Shown here piece by piece: positions 26,657 through 35,219 of a stretch of 64,000 bases of DNA. Numbering within the stretch: the stretch's first letter is position 1; each line of letters begins with the position of its first letter. The notes under the pieces are model-generated. The model had not been told where the DNA came from. It did no database searches and saw only the letters and a list, made by a program, of their open reading frames with translations. The stretch covers positions 511,001 to 575,000 of the forward strand of contig NZ_CP058648.1 of assembly GCF_018141405.1 (NCBI RefSeq), written 5' to 3'. The position numbers and the translations under genes are program-made. This DNA comes from Serpentinicella alkaliphila. Lineage in GTDB: Bacteria; Bacillota; Clostridia; Peptostreptococcales; Natronincolaceae.

Positions 26657-28987
26657 TTATTCAAAGTATTTAATTATGGCATTAAACATAGCTTCCGCAG
26701 ATTTTTGTCTATAATCGTCTGTTGCTAATCTTGCCTCTTCTATTGGATTTGTTAAGTATCCAAGCTCGCATAATACAGCAGGCATCTTTGTCTCTCTTAG
26801 TACAACAATATTCTCTCTAGCAAAAATACCTCTATTATTTCCTATGAGTGACTTTAACATCTCATTTTGGAATATTTGTGCTAATGATTTATTATCTCTA
26901 AAATCCATTGGATTCTTTTCACTAGGATAATAGTGGGTTTCTATACCATTTACATCTGGTCTTGTAAAGGCATTGGCATGTACACTTACAAATAAATCTG
27001 CATTTAACATATTTGCAATATCAGCTCTTTCTTGTAGCCCAACTGTTGTATCCCCAACACGAGTCATATATGTTTGGAAACCTGCGTTCAGTAACATATT
27101 ATTTAGTCTATGTGAAACGTCTAAAACTATATGGCTCTCAAATAATCTTAAGTTAGGTGACACAGCCCCTGGTTGTGTTCCCCCATGACCAGGGTCAATT
27201 ACTATAAGTATATCACTATACTTTGTGGCACTTCTATTAAATTGAATTGTAAATTCTTTTGTGTTTAATGGAGATAAAATTATATGCTCTATTCTGTTTT
27301 TTAGCTTAATCTCTACTCTAAATTGATCACTTAAGTCTGCTATATTGATATGCTGAATATACGAGTCATTAATTGATGTTAGTGTAGGAGCTAGATTAAT
27401 GTCATTTTTAGGTACGAAAATAGATAAAATATTTGAAAACTGATCATAATTAGTTGTGTAATTAGTTGTTTGGTTTGCATTTAAAGTTAATGTCGAATTA
27501 CTTGTACCAGTTTCCCTATAAATAACTGCTTGGTTTGCTTTTTCTAAATAAATTGCAAGACTATTTTTACTGATTTCAAAAGTAAAGTCTTTTGTATCCA
27601 CATTTTCACTTAAATCTATTACCACTCTAGCTACCTTATCTGTATTAGCATAGTTCTGTTCCGGTTGGAATTGTGATACTCTCACTACTTTTGCGACTCT
27701 ACCATTAAAATTCATTGTATTAGAATTAAGTAGTGAGGTTGCTACTTCAGTATTCTTAATATCAATAACTAATCTCTTCGGAAATTCCAAAGTAGTCACA
27801 TTTATATCATCAATACTTAATCCATCAATAGATAATACCTCTCTATTTTGAACATAATTTAAATTAATCGAATTTAAAGTCCCATATGTTCTATCTTGTC
27901 CCCTATTTATCGGAGGAGCATCGGTTAAATTAAAGCTGATTACCATTTCTTTATTTACTTCATCATAAAAAACTCTGTAATTAGCAAATGTATTTACTTC
28001 TAATACAATTCTAGTTTTAAATGGGTTAACTTCAAATTGAGAAGCCCGAACCCTTCTTACAATTTCATTATTTATATCTATTGCCATAGTATTATTTGAA
28101 AGCAACTTGCTTTTATTAGTTATGTCAAATTTAGCATTATCAAAATCGAATACTAATCTATCTGGTGTTACTGATTTATCAGTTGAAGGTAGATTTGTCA
28201 CTTTATGAGTTAATGCATTTGTAGTTTTTAACCTAATTTCAGGTTTATTATCTCTTACAAGCACTACTACATCACTTATTGTCTCATTTGCACTTTTAAT
28301 TGCAAATCTAGTGAAATCAGGTTGTGTAGTAAATGTACTACCGCCATTTTTAATCCCAGGAACATTTCCTATTTGGATAGGATAAAAAGTTCCTCGGTAA
28401 TTTACTCCACCTCTTTGGGCAACAAGATTATTAATCCTTTGTATAAATACAACCGCATCTTGACGTGTTAAGCTACTATTTACTCCATATGTACTATAGT
28501 TTCTTAGATTTGGATTTGTTCCTGCCGAAAACTCGTTATCATACATAAACTCCACAGCTTGCTCTAAGTTTAAGTTAAATCCAAAAGCTGCAGCTATTGT
28601 TCTTGCTACATCTCCACGATTAATAGCATTACTTCTTACATTAGCACTATTTAACCCTTTAAATGGCAATAATAAGTCCTGTGCTACTCTGTAGGCTGGA
28701 TCTGCCCAATGTTCATTCCCCTTTGCTACTGGAACTTGTCCTAAACTAACATATCTTGTTAATATAATAGTCCAGTGGGCCTCCTGCATTTCTACTCTAG
28801 GGCGGAAAGTATTATTTTCATAGCCAGCTATTATATTGTTATTTACAGCCCAATTTACAGCATTTTTAGCATAATCCGCGATGTCCTTATTGTCTGCAAA
28901 CTTCGTATTTGTAGTATTTGAAAAAGAAGTAACTATACTTGCAAATAAAAAGCTTATAGTCAGTATTAGTGCAATAATTTTTTTCAT
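26657..28987 (-). CDS. SLH/AMIN N-acetylmuramoyl-L-alanine amidase
   Basis: The 776-residue secreted cell-wall hydrolase begins with a signal peptide (residues 1-25). An SLH region of about three repeats spans 30-195 (AKNAVNWAVNNNIIAGYENN; SRNAINRGDVAR-like blocks) and would anchor it to the wall. Two AMIN-type beta domains follow at about 225-355 and 370-495. A C-terminal Amidase_3 zinc domain covers about 590-775, with VIDPGHGGTQPG, a VHANAF block, ETHYYPS and the catalytic CELGYLTN Glu. It cleaves the amide between MurNAc and the stem peptide. It stands alone with its own terminator. Confidence 0.9.
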   Translation of the reverse strand: MKKIIALILTISFLFASIVTSFSNTTNTKFADNKDIADYAKNAVNWAVNNNIIAGYENNTFRPRVEMQEAHWTIILTRYVSLGQVPVAKGNEHWADPAYRVAQDLLLPFKGLNSANVRSNAINRGDVARTIAAAFGFNLNLEQAVEFMYDNEFSAGTNPNLRNYSTYGVNSSLTRQDAVVFIQRINNLVAQRGGVNYRGTFYPIQIGNVPGIKNGGSTFTTQPDFTRFAIKSANETISDVVVLVRDNKPEIRLKTTNALTHKVTNLPSTDKSVTPDRLVFDFDNAKFDITNKSKLLSNNTMAIDINNEIVRRVRASQFEVNPFKTRIVLEVNTFANYRVFYDEVNKEMVISFNLTDAPPINRGQDRTYGTLNSINLNYVQNREVLSIDGLSIDDINVTTLEFPKRLVIDIKNTEVATSLLNSNTMNFNGRVAKVVRVSQFQPEQNYANTDKVARVVIDLSENVDTKDFTFEISKNSLAIYLEKANQAVIYRETGTSNSTLTLNANQTTNYTTNYDQFSNILSIFVPKNDINLAPTLTSINDSYIQHINIADLSDQFRVEIKLKNRIEHIILSPLNTKEFTIQFNRSATKYSDILIVIDPGHGGTQPGAVSPNLRLFESHIVLDVSHRLNNMLLNAGFQTYMTRVGDTTVGLQERADIANMLNADLFVSVHANAFTRPDVNGIETHYYPSEKNPMDFRDNKSLAQIFQNEMLKSLIGNNRGIFARENIVVLRETKMPAVLCELGYLTNPIEEARLATDDYRQKSAEAMFNAIIKYFE

Positions 28988-29159
28988 GTTGCCTCCCCCT
29001 AGTAAAATAGTTAATTTAGTAGTAATATTAGATATCCTTTAATAGTGCTAATTTAGAGTATATAACAAATGAACTACTACTTCTATAACTTATTTATAAC
29101 TTAAGTGGAGTTTTATGTCAACGAATGTAGAGAATTGTTAAGAAGATGTAATATCGTTG

Positions 29160-30143
29160 TCATATTACTTTATATAATTCATCCTCAGTGTTTGATTCAA
29201 ACTTTTTCGACATATTATTAGAAATTACTATCCTTTCAGATTCCAGTATTTTGCCAACTTCCCTTATATTTATATCATAATTATGAAAAACTTTTATTAG
29301 GTCTTCTTTCTTCTCCTGAGAAATAGTCATTAGCATTACACCACTAGAAATTAACTTCAAAGGGTCAATAGATAAGGCCCTACATATTTCTATAGTTTCC
29401 AGTCTTATTGGTATCTTATCTTCGTATACTTCTATGCCCAGTCCTGATGCCTCTGCTAACTCCCATAATGCACCTAGCACTCCACCTTCTGTAACATCAT
29501 GCATACTTGATACTCCGAGTTTACCTGCAAGGACCCCTTCTTTAACCACACTAATTTCCGATGAAAAAGCTTTTCCTCTATTGATAACTTCCTCACTTAC
29601 TAGCTTTATTAATCTATCCTCTAAATCGTGGGCTAATATGGAAGTACCCTCAATACCTGCATGCTTTGTCATAAGCACTGCATCACCAATTTGTGCACCT
29701 TTAGTAAATACCATTTCTTCTTTTAACTGCCTTCCAATTGCGGTTGTGGTTACAACAATTTTATTCACAGCATCAGTAATTTCCGTATGGCCCCCAACTA
29801 TTTCAACATTTAAAGAGGCTGCAGTTTGATTTGCGTCTTTTATAATATCAGCTATTTCTTTTTCAGTTGTACCCGGTGGTGCTAATATAGTTAAAAGTAT
29901 AGCCAATGGGGCTACACCATTTGATGCCACGTCATTACAAGATATATGTATACTTAAACTCCCTACATTGTTGGATGCACCAGTTATTGGGTCCATACTT
30001 ACAACACAGGCGTATTTATCGAAATCAATTACTGCACAGTCTTCTCCAATATTACCTCTCATTAAAACCTCAGGTCTTTGATGCTTAATATTTTTAAATA
30101 CGATATCTTTTAACTGCTGAGCTTGTAGTTTTCCTGCTTTCAT
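29160..30143 (-). CDS. AIR synthase-related ATP-dependent protein (HypE/ThiL-like)
   Basis: The 327-residue protein belongs to the PurM/HypE/ThiL fold. N-terminal GEDCAVIDFDKYACVVSMDP, then NDVASNGVAPLAIL, EIVGGHTEITDA and SSMHDVTEGGVLGALWELAE are the nucleotide/phosphate-binding motifs. True PurM is encoded elsewhere in this window, and no hydrogenase maturation genes adjoin, so this is probably one of the uncharacterised AIR-synthase-like proteins common in clostridia. The ATG at 30143 follows GGGGGGAAG at good spacing; an upstream TTG overlapping that site is disfavoured. Confidence 0.82.
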   Translation of the reverse strand: MKAGKLQAQQLKDIVFKNIKHQRPEVLMRGNIGEDCAVIDFDKYACVVSMDPITGASNNVGSLSIHISCNDVASNGVAPLAILLTILAPPGTTEKEIADIIKDANQTAASLNVEIVGGHTEITDAVNKIVVTTTAIGRQLKEEMVFTKGAQIGDAVLMTKHAGIEGTSILAHDLEDRLIKLVSEEVINRGKAFSSEISVVKEGVLAGKLGVSSMHDVTEGGVLGALWELAEASGLGIEVYEDKIPIRLETIEICRALSIDPLKLISSGVMLMTISQEKKEDLIKVFHNYDINIREVGKILESERIVISNNMSKKFESNTEDELYKVI

Positions 30144-30193
30144 CCCTTTACTTCCCCCCAATTTATATAATCGTATTATACCATAATTATAAT

Positions 30194-30778
30194 CTATCTA
30201 GCGAAAATTGTTGTCCATTGTTCTAATGTTAATACTCTATGATCCGAAACAATAAATAGCAGTTTAATATCCTCCGGTGGAATAGGATGAAAAATTAGCA
30301 CTTCTCCATCATAACCATCAATTAGATCCTTTCTTTCCTTTAAATTATCCGTAAAACTTAAGGATGAAGCCCAATATTCCTTTATTAAGTCAGTCCCTTT
30401 TTTGTTTAAGTACTCTTTTACGGACTCAAAACCTCTAATATCTTTGAGAACAAATGGTTCATATATTTGGTTTGCCCGGCTTTCATTTGCCACCCAACAT
30501 CTCTCAGGATTAACTTTTATGGCTAAAACTACCGTATGAGAATGAAATCCCGGATTATCTCTATAATTCATTGAAGCAAATATAGCCTTCTTTCTTTCTA
30601 CCCACTCTGGTATATAATCTGGTCTACGCTCGTCAATAAACCTATGGAAATCAATATATTTTTCCATATATGATACTTTATCATCATATCTTATTCCATC
30701 ATTTAATATTTTATTTAAATCATTTATTGGCGCTATGTGATATATATAACCTGTTTTTGTGTAATCATCGAAAAACAT
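30194..30778 (-). CDS. Possible DarT-like (ADP-ribosyltransferase-fold) protein
   Basis: I do not firmly recognise this 194-residue protein. Its N-terminus YIYHIAPINDLNKILNDGI (residues 11-29, His14) resembles the first motif of DarT/DUF4433-type ADP-ribosyltransferases (YHxTxxxNLxxILxxG), and the C-terminal GYDGEVLIFHPIPPEDI (Glu159) resembles their EVLV..IPxEYI block that holds the catalytic Glu. The middle part does not match anything I know. No DarG-like macrodomain antitoxin gene is adjacent; neighbours are an AIR-synthase-like gene downstream and a small Cys protein divergently upstream. Treat as a hypothetical protein with an ART-fold suggestion. Confidence 0.5.
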   Translation of the reverse strand: MFFDDYTKTGYIYHIAPINDLNKILNDGIRYDDKVSYMEKYIDFHRFIDERRPDYIPEWVERKKAIFASMNYRDNPGFHSHTVVLAIKVNPERCWVANESRANQIYEPFVLKDIRGFESVKEYLNKKGTDLIKEYWASSLSFTDNLKERKDLIDGYDGEVLIFHPIPPEDIKLLFIVSDHRVLTLEQWTTIFAR

Positions 30779-30867
30779 ATAATCTCCTCTCTAAATGAAA
30801 TATTTACATAGTATTGTTAAGGCTTTGTTTAAACATAATATTGATATAAAAGAAGGAGGCGGACTTT

Positions 30868-31020
30868 ATGATAGCCATTCATTGTACTCAATCATGTTTG
30901 TATGAAAATGAAGGACAATGTACGTTAACTCATGTTACTTCCGTTACTAATTCTACTAATAATATTTGTGCCTATTATAAAGAAAAAAATAAGCCTGAGA
31001 GGAAACCTCTCAAGCAATAG
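30868..31020 (+). CDS. Small Cys-containing clostridial protein
   Basis: The 50-residue protein with an AAGGAGGCGG ribosome site has Cys at C6, C10, C18 and C35 (HCTQSCLYENEGQCTLTHVTS, broken here only by spacing: the motif is CxxxC-x7-C). This pattern is seen in very small clostridial proteins often mis-named in databases; function is unknown but metal binding is plausible. The 3' end of the gene forms the terminator hairpin. Confidence 0.75.
   Translation: MIAIHCTQSCLYENEGQCTLTHVTSVTNSTNNICAYYKEKNKPERKPLKQ
30996..31012 (+). terminator. Terminator overlapping the small Cys gene 3' end
   Basis: TGAGAGG-AAA-CCTCTCA is a perfect 7-bp stem lying inside the last codons, followed after the stop by TATTTTTCATT. 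Confidence 0.65.
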
Positions 31021-31041
31021 TATTTTTCATTCATTAGTTTA

Positions 31042-32061
31042 TTATGTGGTTTTATATAACCACTTTTTAAACTCTTTTCTATCAATAATATTAATCAAAT
31101 AGTATATTGCTAAATACGTAATGCTTACAATACACACAAACCAAAAAGTTACAAACCTTAAAATAACAGTAAATGCAATTCCTTCTACCATCGGAACCTG
31201 CATTATACTCAACAAAAATACCATGCTTCCCTCAAATGCCCCTAGTCCCCCGGGAAGTAATGGAATCATACCAGCCATATATGATAAAAAAGTAAAAGCA
31301 GATATAGTAATTACACTTAATTGTAAATCAAGCATATTTGCGATGATAGTACTTTTTATAGCATAAAATGACCAAATTACTATAGAGAAAAATATTTGAA
31401 AAAATAAACCTTTTTTATTTTTCGTAAACAAGTTAAATGTAATATTAAACTGATTAATACCCTTTTCTATTTTAAACTTTATGCTATCCTTAATAGATAG
31501 CCTTTTAATTATTCTTAATGTACTGTTACTAAAAATTACTGTGAACAACACCATAGCAAAAATTGAAAGCAATATAACAAACACAACAATAATATAGTTA
31601 AAATACTCGTTATAGTATATTTTATTTATTGTTAGTAAAATCGATATAAAGCTTAGTACTAAAAATGCAAAGAAACTAACTATTTTTTGTATAGTTACTA
31701 AAGCAATGGCATTAGCAGTAGTGAATCCTAAATCTGATTTTAATAAGTATACTTTAACAGCCTCTCCACCAGCCTTTACAGAAGGGGTTATACTCTCTAC
31801 AAAGGTTGAGATAGTGTTAATATGTATTAGCTTACCTATAGGCATTTTCTGACCTATTTCTTTAGAGATAGTAAACCACTGAATATTTATTAGTACCATA
31901 GTTATTACTTGTAAAAAACAAACTATAGCTAAGTTTACTATTCCAAAATTCTTTAAATGAATCTTTAATTCAGAAAAATCAGCAAGCCTTAATATCCCTA
32001 ATATCATTATGAGCCCTATCAGAGATAGTATTATCCTTTTTAATCTTGACTTCATCTTCAT
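31042..32061 (-). CDS. UPF0104 flippase-like membrane protein
   Basis: The 339-residue polytopic protein (about eight helices) belongs to the lysylphosphatidylglycerol-synthase-TM / UPF0104 family. Family motifs are VKAGGEAVKVYLL near residue 95 and PLLPGGLGAFEGSMVFLLS near 275. Members without a fused transferase are thought to move lipids or lipid-linked products. It begins inside the 3' end of the methyltransferase gene (83-bp overlap, different frame) behind AGGAAGAGG, so translation is coupled. It is fourth in feoA-feoB-methyltransferase-flippase. A role in exporting the methyltransferase product is speculation. Confidence 0.82.
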   Translation of the reverse strand: MKMKSRLKRIILSLIGLIMILGILRLADFSELKIHLKNFGIVNLAIVCFLQVITMVLINIQWFTISKEIGQKMPIGKLIHINTISTFVESITPSVKAGGEAVKVYLLKSDLGFTTANAIALVTIQKIVSFFAFLVLSFISILLTINKIYYNEYFNYIIVVFVILLSIFAMVLFTVIFSNSTLRIIKRLSIKDSIKFKIEKGINQFNITFNLFTKNKKGLFFQIFFSIVIWSFYAIKSTIIANMLDLQLSVITISAFTFLSYMAGMIPLLPGGLGAFEGSMVFLLSIMQVPMVEGIAFTVILRFVTFWFVCIVSITYLAIYYLINIIDRKEFKKWLYKTT

Positions 32062-32626
32062 TTCCTCTTCCTAATTTAGTAATAAGGAAAGTTCTCTTCT
32101 CTGAATATTTTCCTTGTTTTATCTCTTTGCAGTCTGTTGCTAAGCACAAATTACAATTTCTATTATAAAAGCTATCTAATCCGCGAGCCCTACTTCTTAA
32201 AAGTATCCTAGTTCCTATCTTAGTCTTTTTTAACAAATTAACTAAAACTGCTTCCTTAGGGTATACTTGTTGAGCAACATGGATAACCGAATAGTCTTCT
32301 GTATCCACCTCTTGACCTTGAGTACATGTAATACATATTTGCTTTTCTAAATTTAATTTTTTAATTAAATTACAAGCAGAATTTACAGCCACAGGGTCCT
32401 TATCCACTATATGGATTTTAGCTTTTGTTTTTCTGGCAATCTCTATTGCTGTACAAGGGAATGGCCCCCCACCTATAACTAGAACCCTGTCATTTTCCGA
32501 AATACATCCAAGACTAATTTCTTCATCTACAATTTTTTCATAGTACCATTTATAGAAACCAATTAGTCCAGGAAAAAAAGACGATAATATTTCTAATTTT
32601 TTAGTAAATACCGATACTAAATCCAT
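31979..32626 (-). CDS. Nicotianamine synthase-like SAM methyltransferase
   Basis: The 215-residue Rossmann-fold protein uses the motif VLVIGGGPFPCTAIEIA (GGGPFP at residues 52-57), typical of nicotianamine synthase-like enzymes rather than ordinary methyltransferases, followed by IHIVDKDPVAVNSA (Asp75, Asp77). NAS-type enzymes transfer aminobutanoate groups from SAM to make metal chelators. A Cys cluster C158-x2-C161-x4-C166 is an extra feature that could bind metal. It lies 22 bp after feoB in the same direction, suggesting an iron-related task. The ATG at 32626 has AAGGTG at 8 bp. The specific product is unknown. Confidence 0.72.
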   Translation of the reverse strand: MDLVSVFTKKLEILSSFFPGLIGFYKWYYEKIVDEEISLGCISENDRVLVIGGGPFPCTAIEIARKTKAKIHIVDKDPVAVNSACNLIKKLNLEKQICITCTQGQEVDTEDYSVIHVAQQVYPKEAVLVNLLKKTKIGTRILLRSRARGLDSFYNRNCNLCLATDCKEIKQGKYSEKRTFLITKLGRGNEDEVKIKKDNTISDRAHNDIRDIKAC

Positions 32627-32647
32627 TTTTATCACACCTTCGTTACT

Positions 32648-34411
32648 TTAAACTATTATACTTAATAAACTTCCCACATGATTAATTAAGCCACCAATTA
32701 AAAATGCCCCTACTACAGTTGTTATTCCTATAATTACTGCTATTTTAACTCCAAATTCTTTAAATAGCACAGCAAGAACTGATAAACATGGAATATAGAA
32801 TAATGCTACTGTAGATCCAACTACTAGCTGCAGGGTTGTAAGGTTTAACTCTAAAAGTGGTAAAACTGCTAACTCTCTTCTAATAACCCCAAGTAAAAGT
32901 CCTACAGTAGCCTCTTTTGGAAGGCCTAACCACCCAGTAGTTATCGGAGCAATATATACACTTAATTTATTTAAAACACCTGTTTCCGCAACAAAAGCCG
33001 CAAATAGAATACCAAATAACATAGGCAGCTCTGCTTCAGTCATAAAATGCTTGGTTCTAATCCAAATCTTCTTTAGTAACGAATGTCTATCCGGTAATAA
33101 TAAGTTAGGTATTTCTAATAACATCGGATCTGATTTCCCTGGTATAAGCTTGTTTAAAATTAAACCTGCAGCAACCATAGCTACGAAAGAAATCATATAT
33201 ACAAATATTAATGCCCATACAGAATGATCTCCAAGTAAAGATATAAAAGCACCAGTTTGTGCTACACAAGGAACTGCTAATGAAACTAATGATGCTACAA
33301 TAAGTCTTTCCTTTTTACTAGTAGACGCTCTAGTTCCTAAAATTGCTGGTACCGCACATCCATATCCCATAATAAATGGAACAATATTGCCCCCATGTAT
33401 TCCTAATCTAGTAAGAACACCGTCCACTAAAACCCCTAATCTTGGAAGATATCCGCTATCCTCAAGGAATGAAAGGACAATATAGAATAAAAATACATAC
33501 GGTAGAATTAATCCAAAGGGCCACTCAAATCCTTTAATTAAAACTCCATATTCTCCAACTAAAACATTAAAAACTATACCTTCAGTAACAAATCTAGAAA
33601 CTATAGAAGTGAAAAAAGGAGCTATTACATTATTTACAATCGGAAGAAAAATTAAAGTACGTAGTCCTTTACCACCACCTACCACAACTGCAAGTGCAGT
33701 TATTAAAACCAATATAGCTATTGGTATGCCAGGGAAAGGCTTTAGACATAGGTCTCCCAATTTTTCAATCGCAGTTGGATGTCTATGCTCAACGTTTTGA
33801 ACTTTTTGAATTATTCTTCCAACTTTTTTCCATCTTTCATCTGGATCTAAAACAATTTCAACTTCTACTTCATTTTCTGAGTTTGAAACTTCCCAAGCCT
33901 TTGATAAGAGTTCGTTCAACCCTACATTTCGAATTGCCACAGTTGGAATAACCGGGGCTCCTAATTCTTTTTCGAGCTTTTCTATATCAATATAAACCCC
34001 TTTTCTTTCAGCAACATCAATTAAGTTTAAAGAATATATTGTCCGAATCCCATAAGTCTTTAACTGCAAAGCAAAGTTAAGGTTTCTCTCTAAATTTGTT
34101 GCATCTAACACGCAAATTATTACATCCGCATCATATTCCTCTAAAAACTTAATGGCTACTTCCTCTGCAGGTGAAGTAGCCTCTAAAGAGTAGGTGCCTG
34201 GTACATCTATAATTTGACCAGGCTTACCGTTGTGACTTATTTTACCTGACATAAAAGTTACTGTAGTCCCAACGTAATTTGATGATAAAACTTCTTTACC
34301 AGTCAATTTAGAAAAAATTACACTTTTTCCAACGTTAGGATTACCCATTAATAATACGTTTAATTCTCCCTTTTCATTATGTACCTTTACTTCATCTGAA
34401 TGACAACTCAA
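32648..34411 (-). CDS. feoB: Ferrous iron transporter FeoB
   Basis: The 587-residue inner-membrane Fe(II) transporter has an N-terminal GTPase domain with G1 GNPNVGKS (residues 22-29), G2 in SNYVGTTVT, G3 DVPGTYSL and a G4-position SLNLID (NxxD-type). The membrane part has the first gate motif GYGCAVPAILGTR and the second gate around GVIRRELAVLPLLE. It is shorter than the ~770-residue E. coli form. feoA abuts directly upstream and the pair lies behind a Fur box. Confidence 0.94.
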   Translation of the reverse strand: MSCHSDEVKVHNEKGELNVLLMGNPNVGKSVIFSKLTGKEVLSSNYVGTTVTFMSGKISHNGKPGQIIDVPGTYSLEATSPAEEVAIKFLEEYDADVIICVLDATNLERNLNFALQLKTYGIRTIYSLNLIDVAERKGVYIDIEKLEKELGAPVIPTVAIRNVGLNELLSKAWEVSNSENEVEVEIVLDPDERWKKVGRIIQKVQNVEHRHPTAIEKLGDLCLKPFPGIPIAILVLITALAVVVGGGKGLRTLIFLPIVNNVIAPFFTSIVSRFVTEGIVFNVLVGEYGVLIKGFEWPFGLILPYVFLFYIVLSFLEDSGYLPRLGVLVDGVLTRLGIHGGNIVPFIMGYGCAVPAILGTRASTSKKERLIVASLVSLAVPCVAQTGAFISLLGDHSVWALIFVYMISFVAMVAAGLILNKLIPGKSDPMLLEIPNLLLPDRHSLLKKIWIRTKHFMTEAELPMLFGILFAAFVAETGVLNKLSVYIAPITTGWLGLPKEATVGLLLGVIRRELAVLPLLELNLTTLQLVVGSTVALFYIPCLSVLAVLFKEFGVKIAVIIGITTVVGAFLIGGLINHVGSLLSIIV

Positions 34412-34627
34412 CTAATAAACCTCCTTAACCTGAATGTGCTCTGCAACATCCTTTGCAATAGCAATATCTCTTAAGCCTAGGTCAATAACAATTGGCCCAC
34501 CTAATGGTTGTTTGGATTTTACTGAAACTACAATTCCTTCCCTTACGCCAAGAGAAGTTAATAATCCACCCATTGGTAATTTCTCAATTATACATTTACT
34601 ATTTGTTTTTAATTTATATAGTAGCAT
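34412..34627 (-). CDS. feoA: Ferrous iron transport protein FeoA
   Basis: The 71-residue SH3-like protein supports FeoB function. The core motif LTSLGVREGIVVSVKSKQPLGGPIVIDL and the AIAKDVAEHI end are FeoA-like. It directly abuts feoB. The AAGGGGTGAT site and a Fur box are immediately upstream, so it is the promoter-proximal gene of an iron-regulated operon. Confidence 0.9.
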   Translation of the reverse strand: MLLYKLKTNSKCIIEKLPMGGLLTSLGVREGIVVSVKSKQPLGGPIVIDLGLRDIAIAKDVAEHIQVKEVY

Positions 34628-34643
34628 AAAATCACCCCTTAAT

Positions 34644-34658
34644 TGAAAATAATTATCA
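34644..34658 (-). promoter_or_regulatory. Fur box upstream of feoA
   Basis: TGAAAAT-A-ATTATCA differs at one position from the 7-1-7 Fur consensus TGATAATNATTATCA. It lies 17 bp upstream of the feoA start and next to a TATAAA-like -10 region, so Fe(II)-Fur would block transcription of the feoAB cluster. Confidence 0.8.
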
Positions 34659-34784
34659 TTTTATACTAGAATTTTATCACAATTAACTTTAAAAATCAAT
34701 ATATTCTATGCCAAAAACACGGAAAATAGTATGTAAAAATTTAAAAATGTTTATATTTATATAGAAAAAACAGTATATATTCTC

Positions 34785-34790
34785 TATAAT
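34785..34790 (+). promoter_or_regulatory. Probable -10 element of the rubrerythrin gene
   Basis: A consensus TATAAT lies 36 bp upstream of the rubrerythrin ATG. The -35 region (TAGAAA) is a poor match, suggesting an activator or just an AT-rich context. Confidence 0.45.
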
Positions 34791-34826
34791 ATATATATAC
34801 ATATATATAAATGGGGGAATTAAATT

Positions 34827-35219
34827 ATGCTTAGGGGGACTCAAACTGAAAAAAATCTTTGGCTTGCCTTCGCCGGTGAAAGTCAGGCACAAAATAAATA
34901 TGCCTATTTCGCTGAAATGGCAAAAAGAGAAGGACGAGAAGATGTTGCTAAGGTTTTTATGGAGAATTCAAAGCAAGAGCAAGAGCATGCTAGGCTAATA
35001 TTTCAATTTCTGAATGAAAAAAATAATACTGAGACTAATTTAAAAATCTCAGCACAAAGTGAAAACTATGAAGCCAATACTATGTATGAGGAATATGAGC
35101 GTGTAGCCCTACAGGAGGGATTGGAAGATATCGCGAAGTTTTTCAGAGAAATTGCAAAGATCGAGGCCGAGCATGAAAGAAAATTTTTAGCCTTACTCAA
35201 AAACTTTTCTAGTAAATAA
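34827..35219 (+). CDS. Rubrerythrin-type ferritin-like protein (no rubredoxin domain)
   Basis: This 130-residue four-helix protein has di-iron ligands in E-x-x-A-x-x-xY-type helices: FAGESQAQNKYAYFAE, NSKQEQEHARL, EYERVALQEGLEDIAKFFRE and IAKIEAEHERK. It ends where a C-terminal rubredoxin-like Cys4 domain would normally begin, so it is a short erythrin. Such proteins usually reduce peroxide in anaerobes. A GGGGGA site precedes the ATG. Its last 27 bp overlap the convergent DUF1461 gene. Confidence 0.87.
   Translation: MLRGTQTEKNLWLAFAGESQAQNKYAYFAEMAKREGREDVAKVFMENSKQEQEHARLIFQFLNEKNNTETNLKISAQSENYEANTMYEEYERVALQEGLEDIAKFFREIAKIEAEHERKFLALLKNFSSK

Noticed and set aside
29160-30143. Assigning the AIR-synthase-like gene as hypE or thiL
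   Set aside because: No hydrogenase maturation or thiamine genes adjoin and the HypE C-terminal Cys motif is not seen; left as family-level.
30194-30778. Calling a DarTG toxin-antitoxin system
   Set aside because: There is no macrodomain (DarG-like) gene beside it and the middle part is divergent.
34689-34892. 67-residue minus-strand ORF over the rubrerythrin promoter
   Set aside because: It covers the -10 region, ribosome site and start of rubrerythrin and is low-complexity AT-rich coding.
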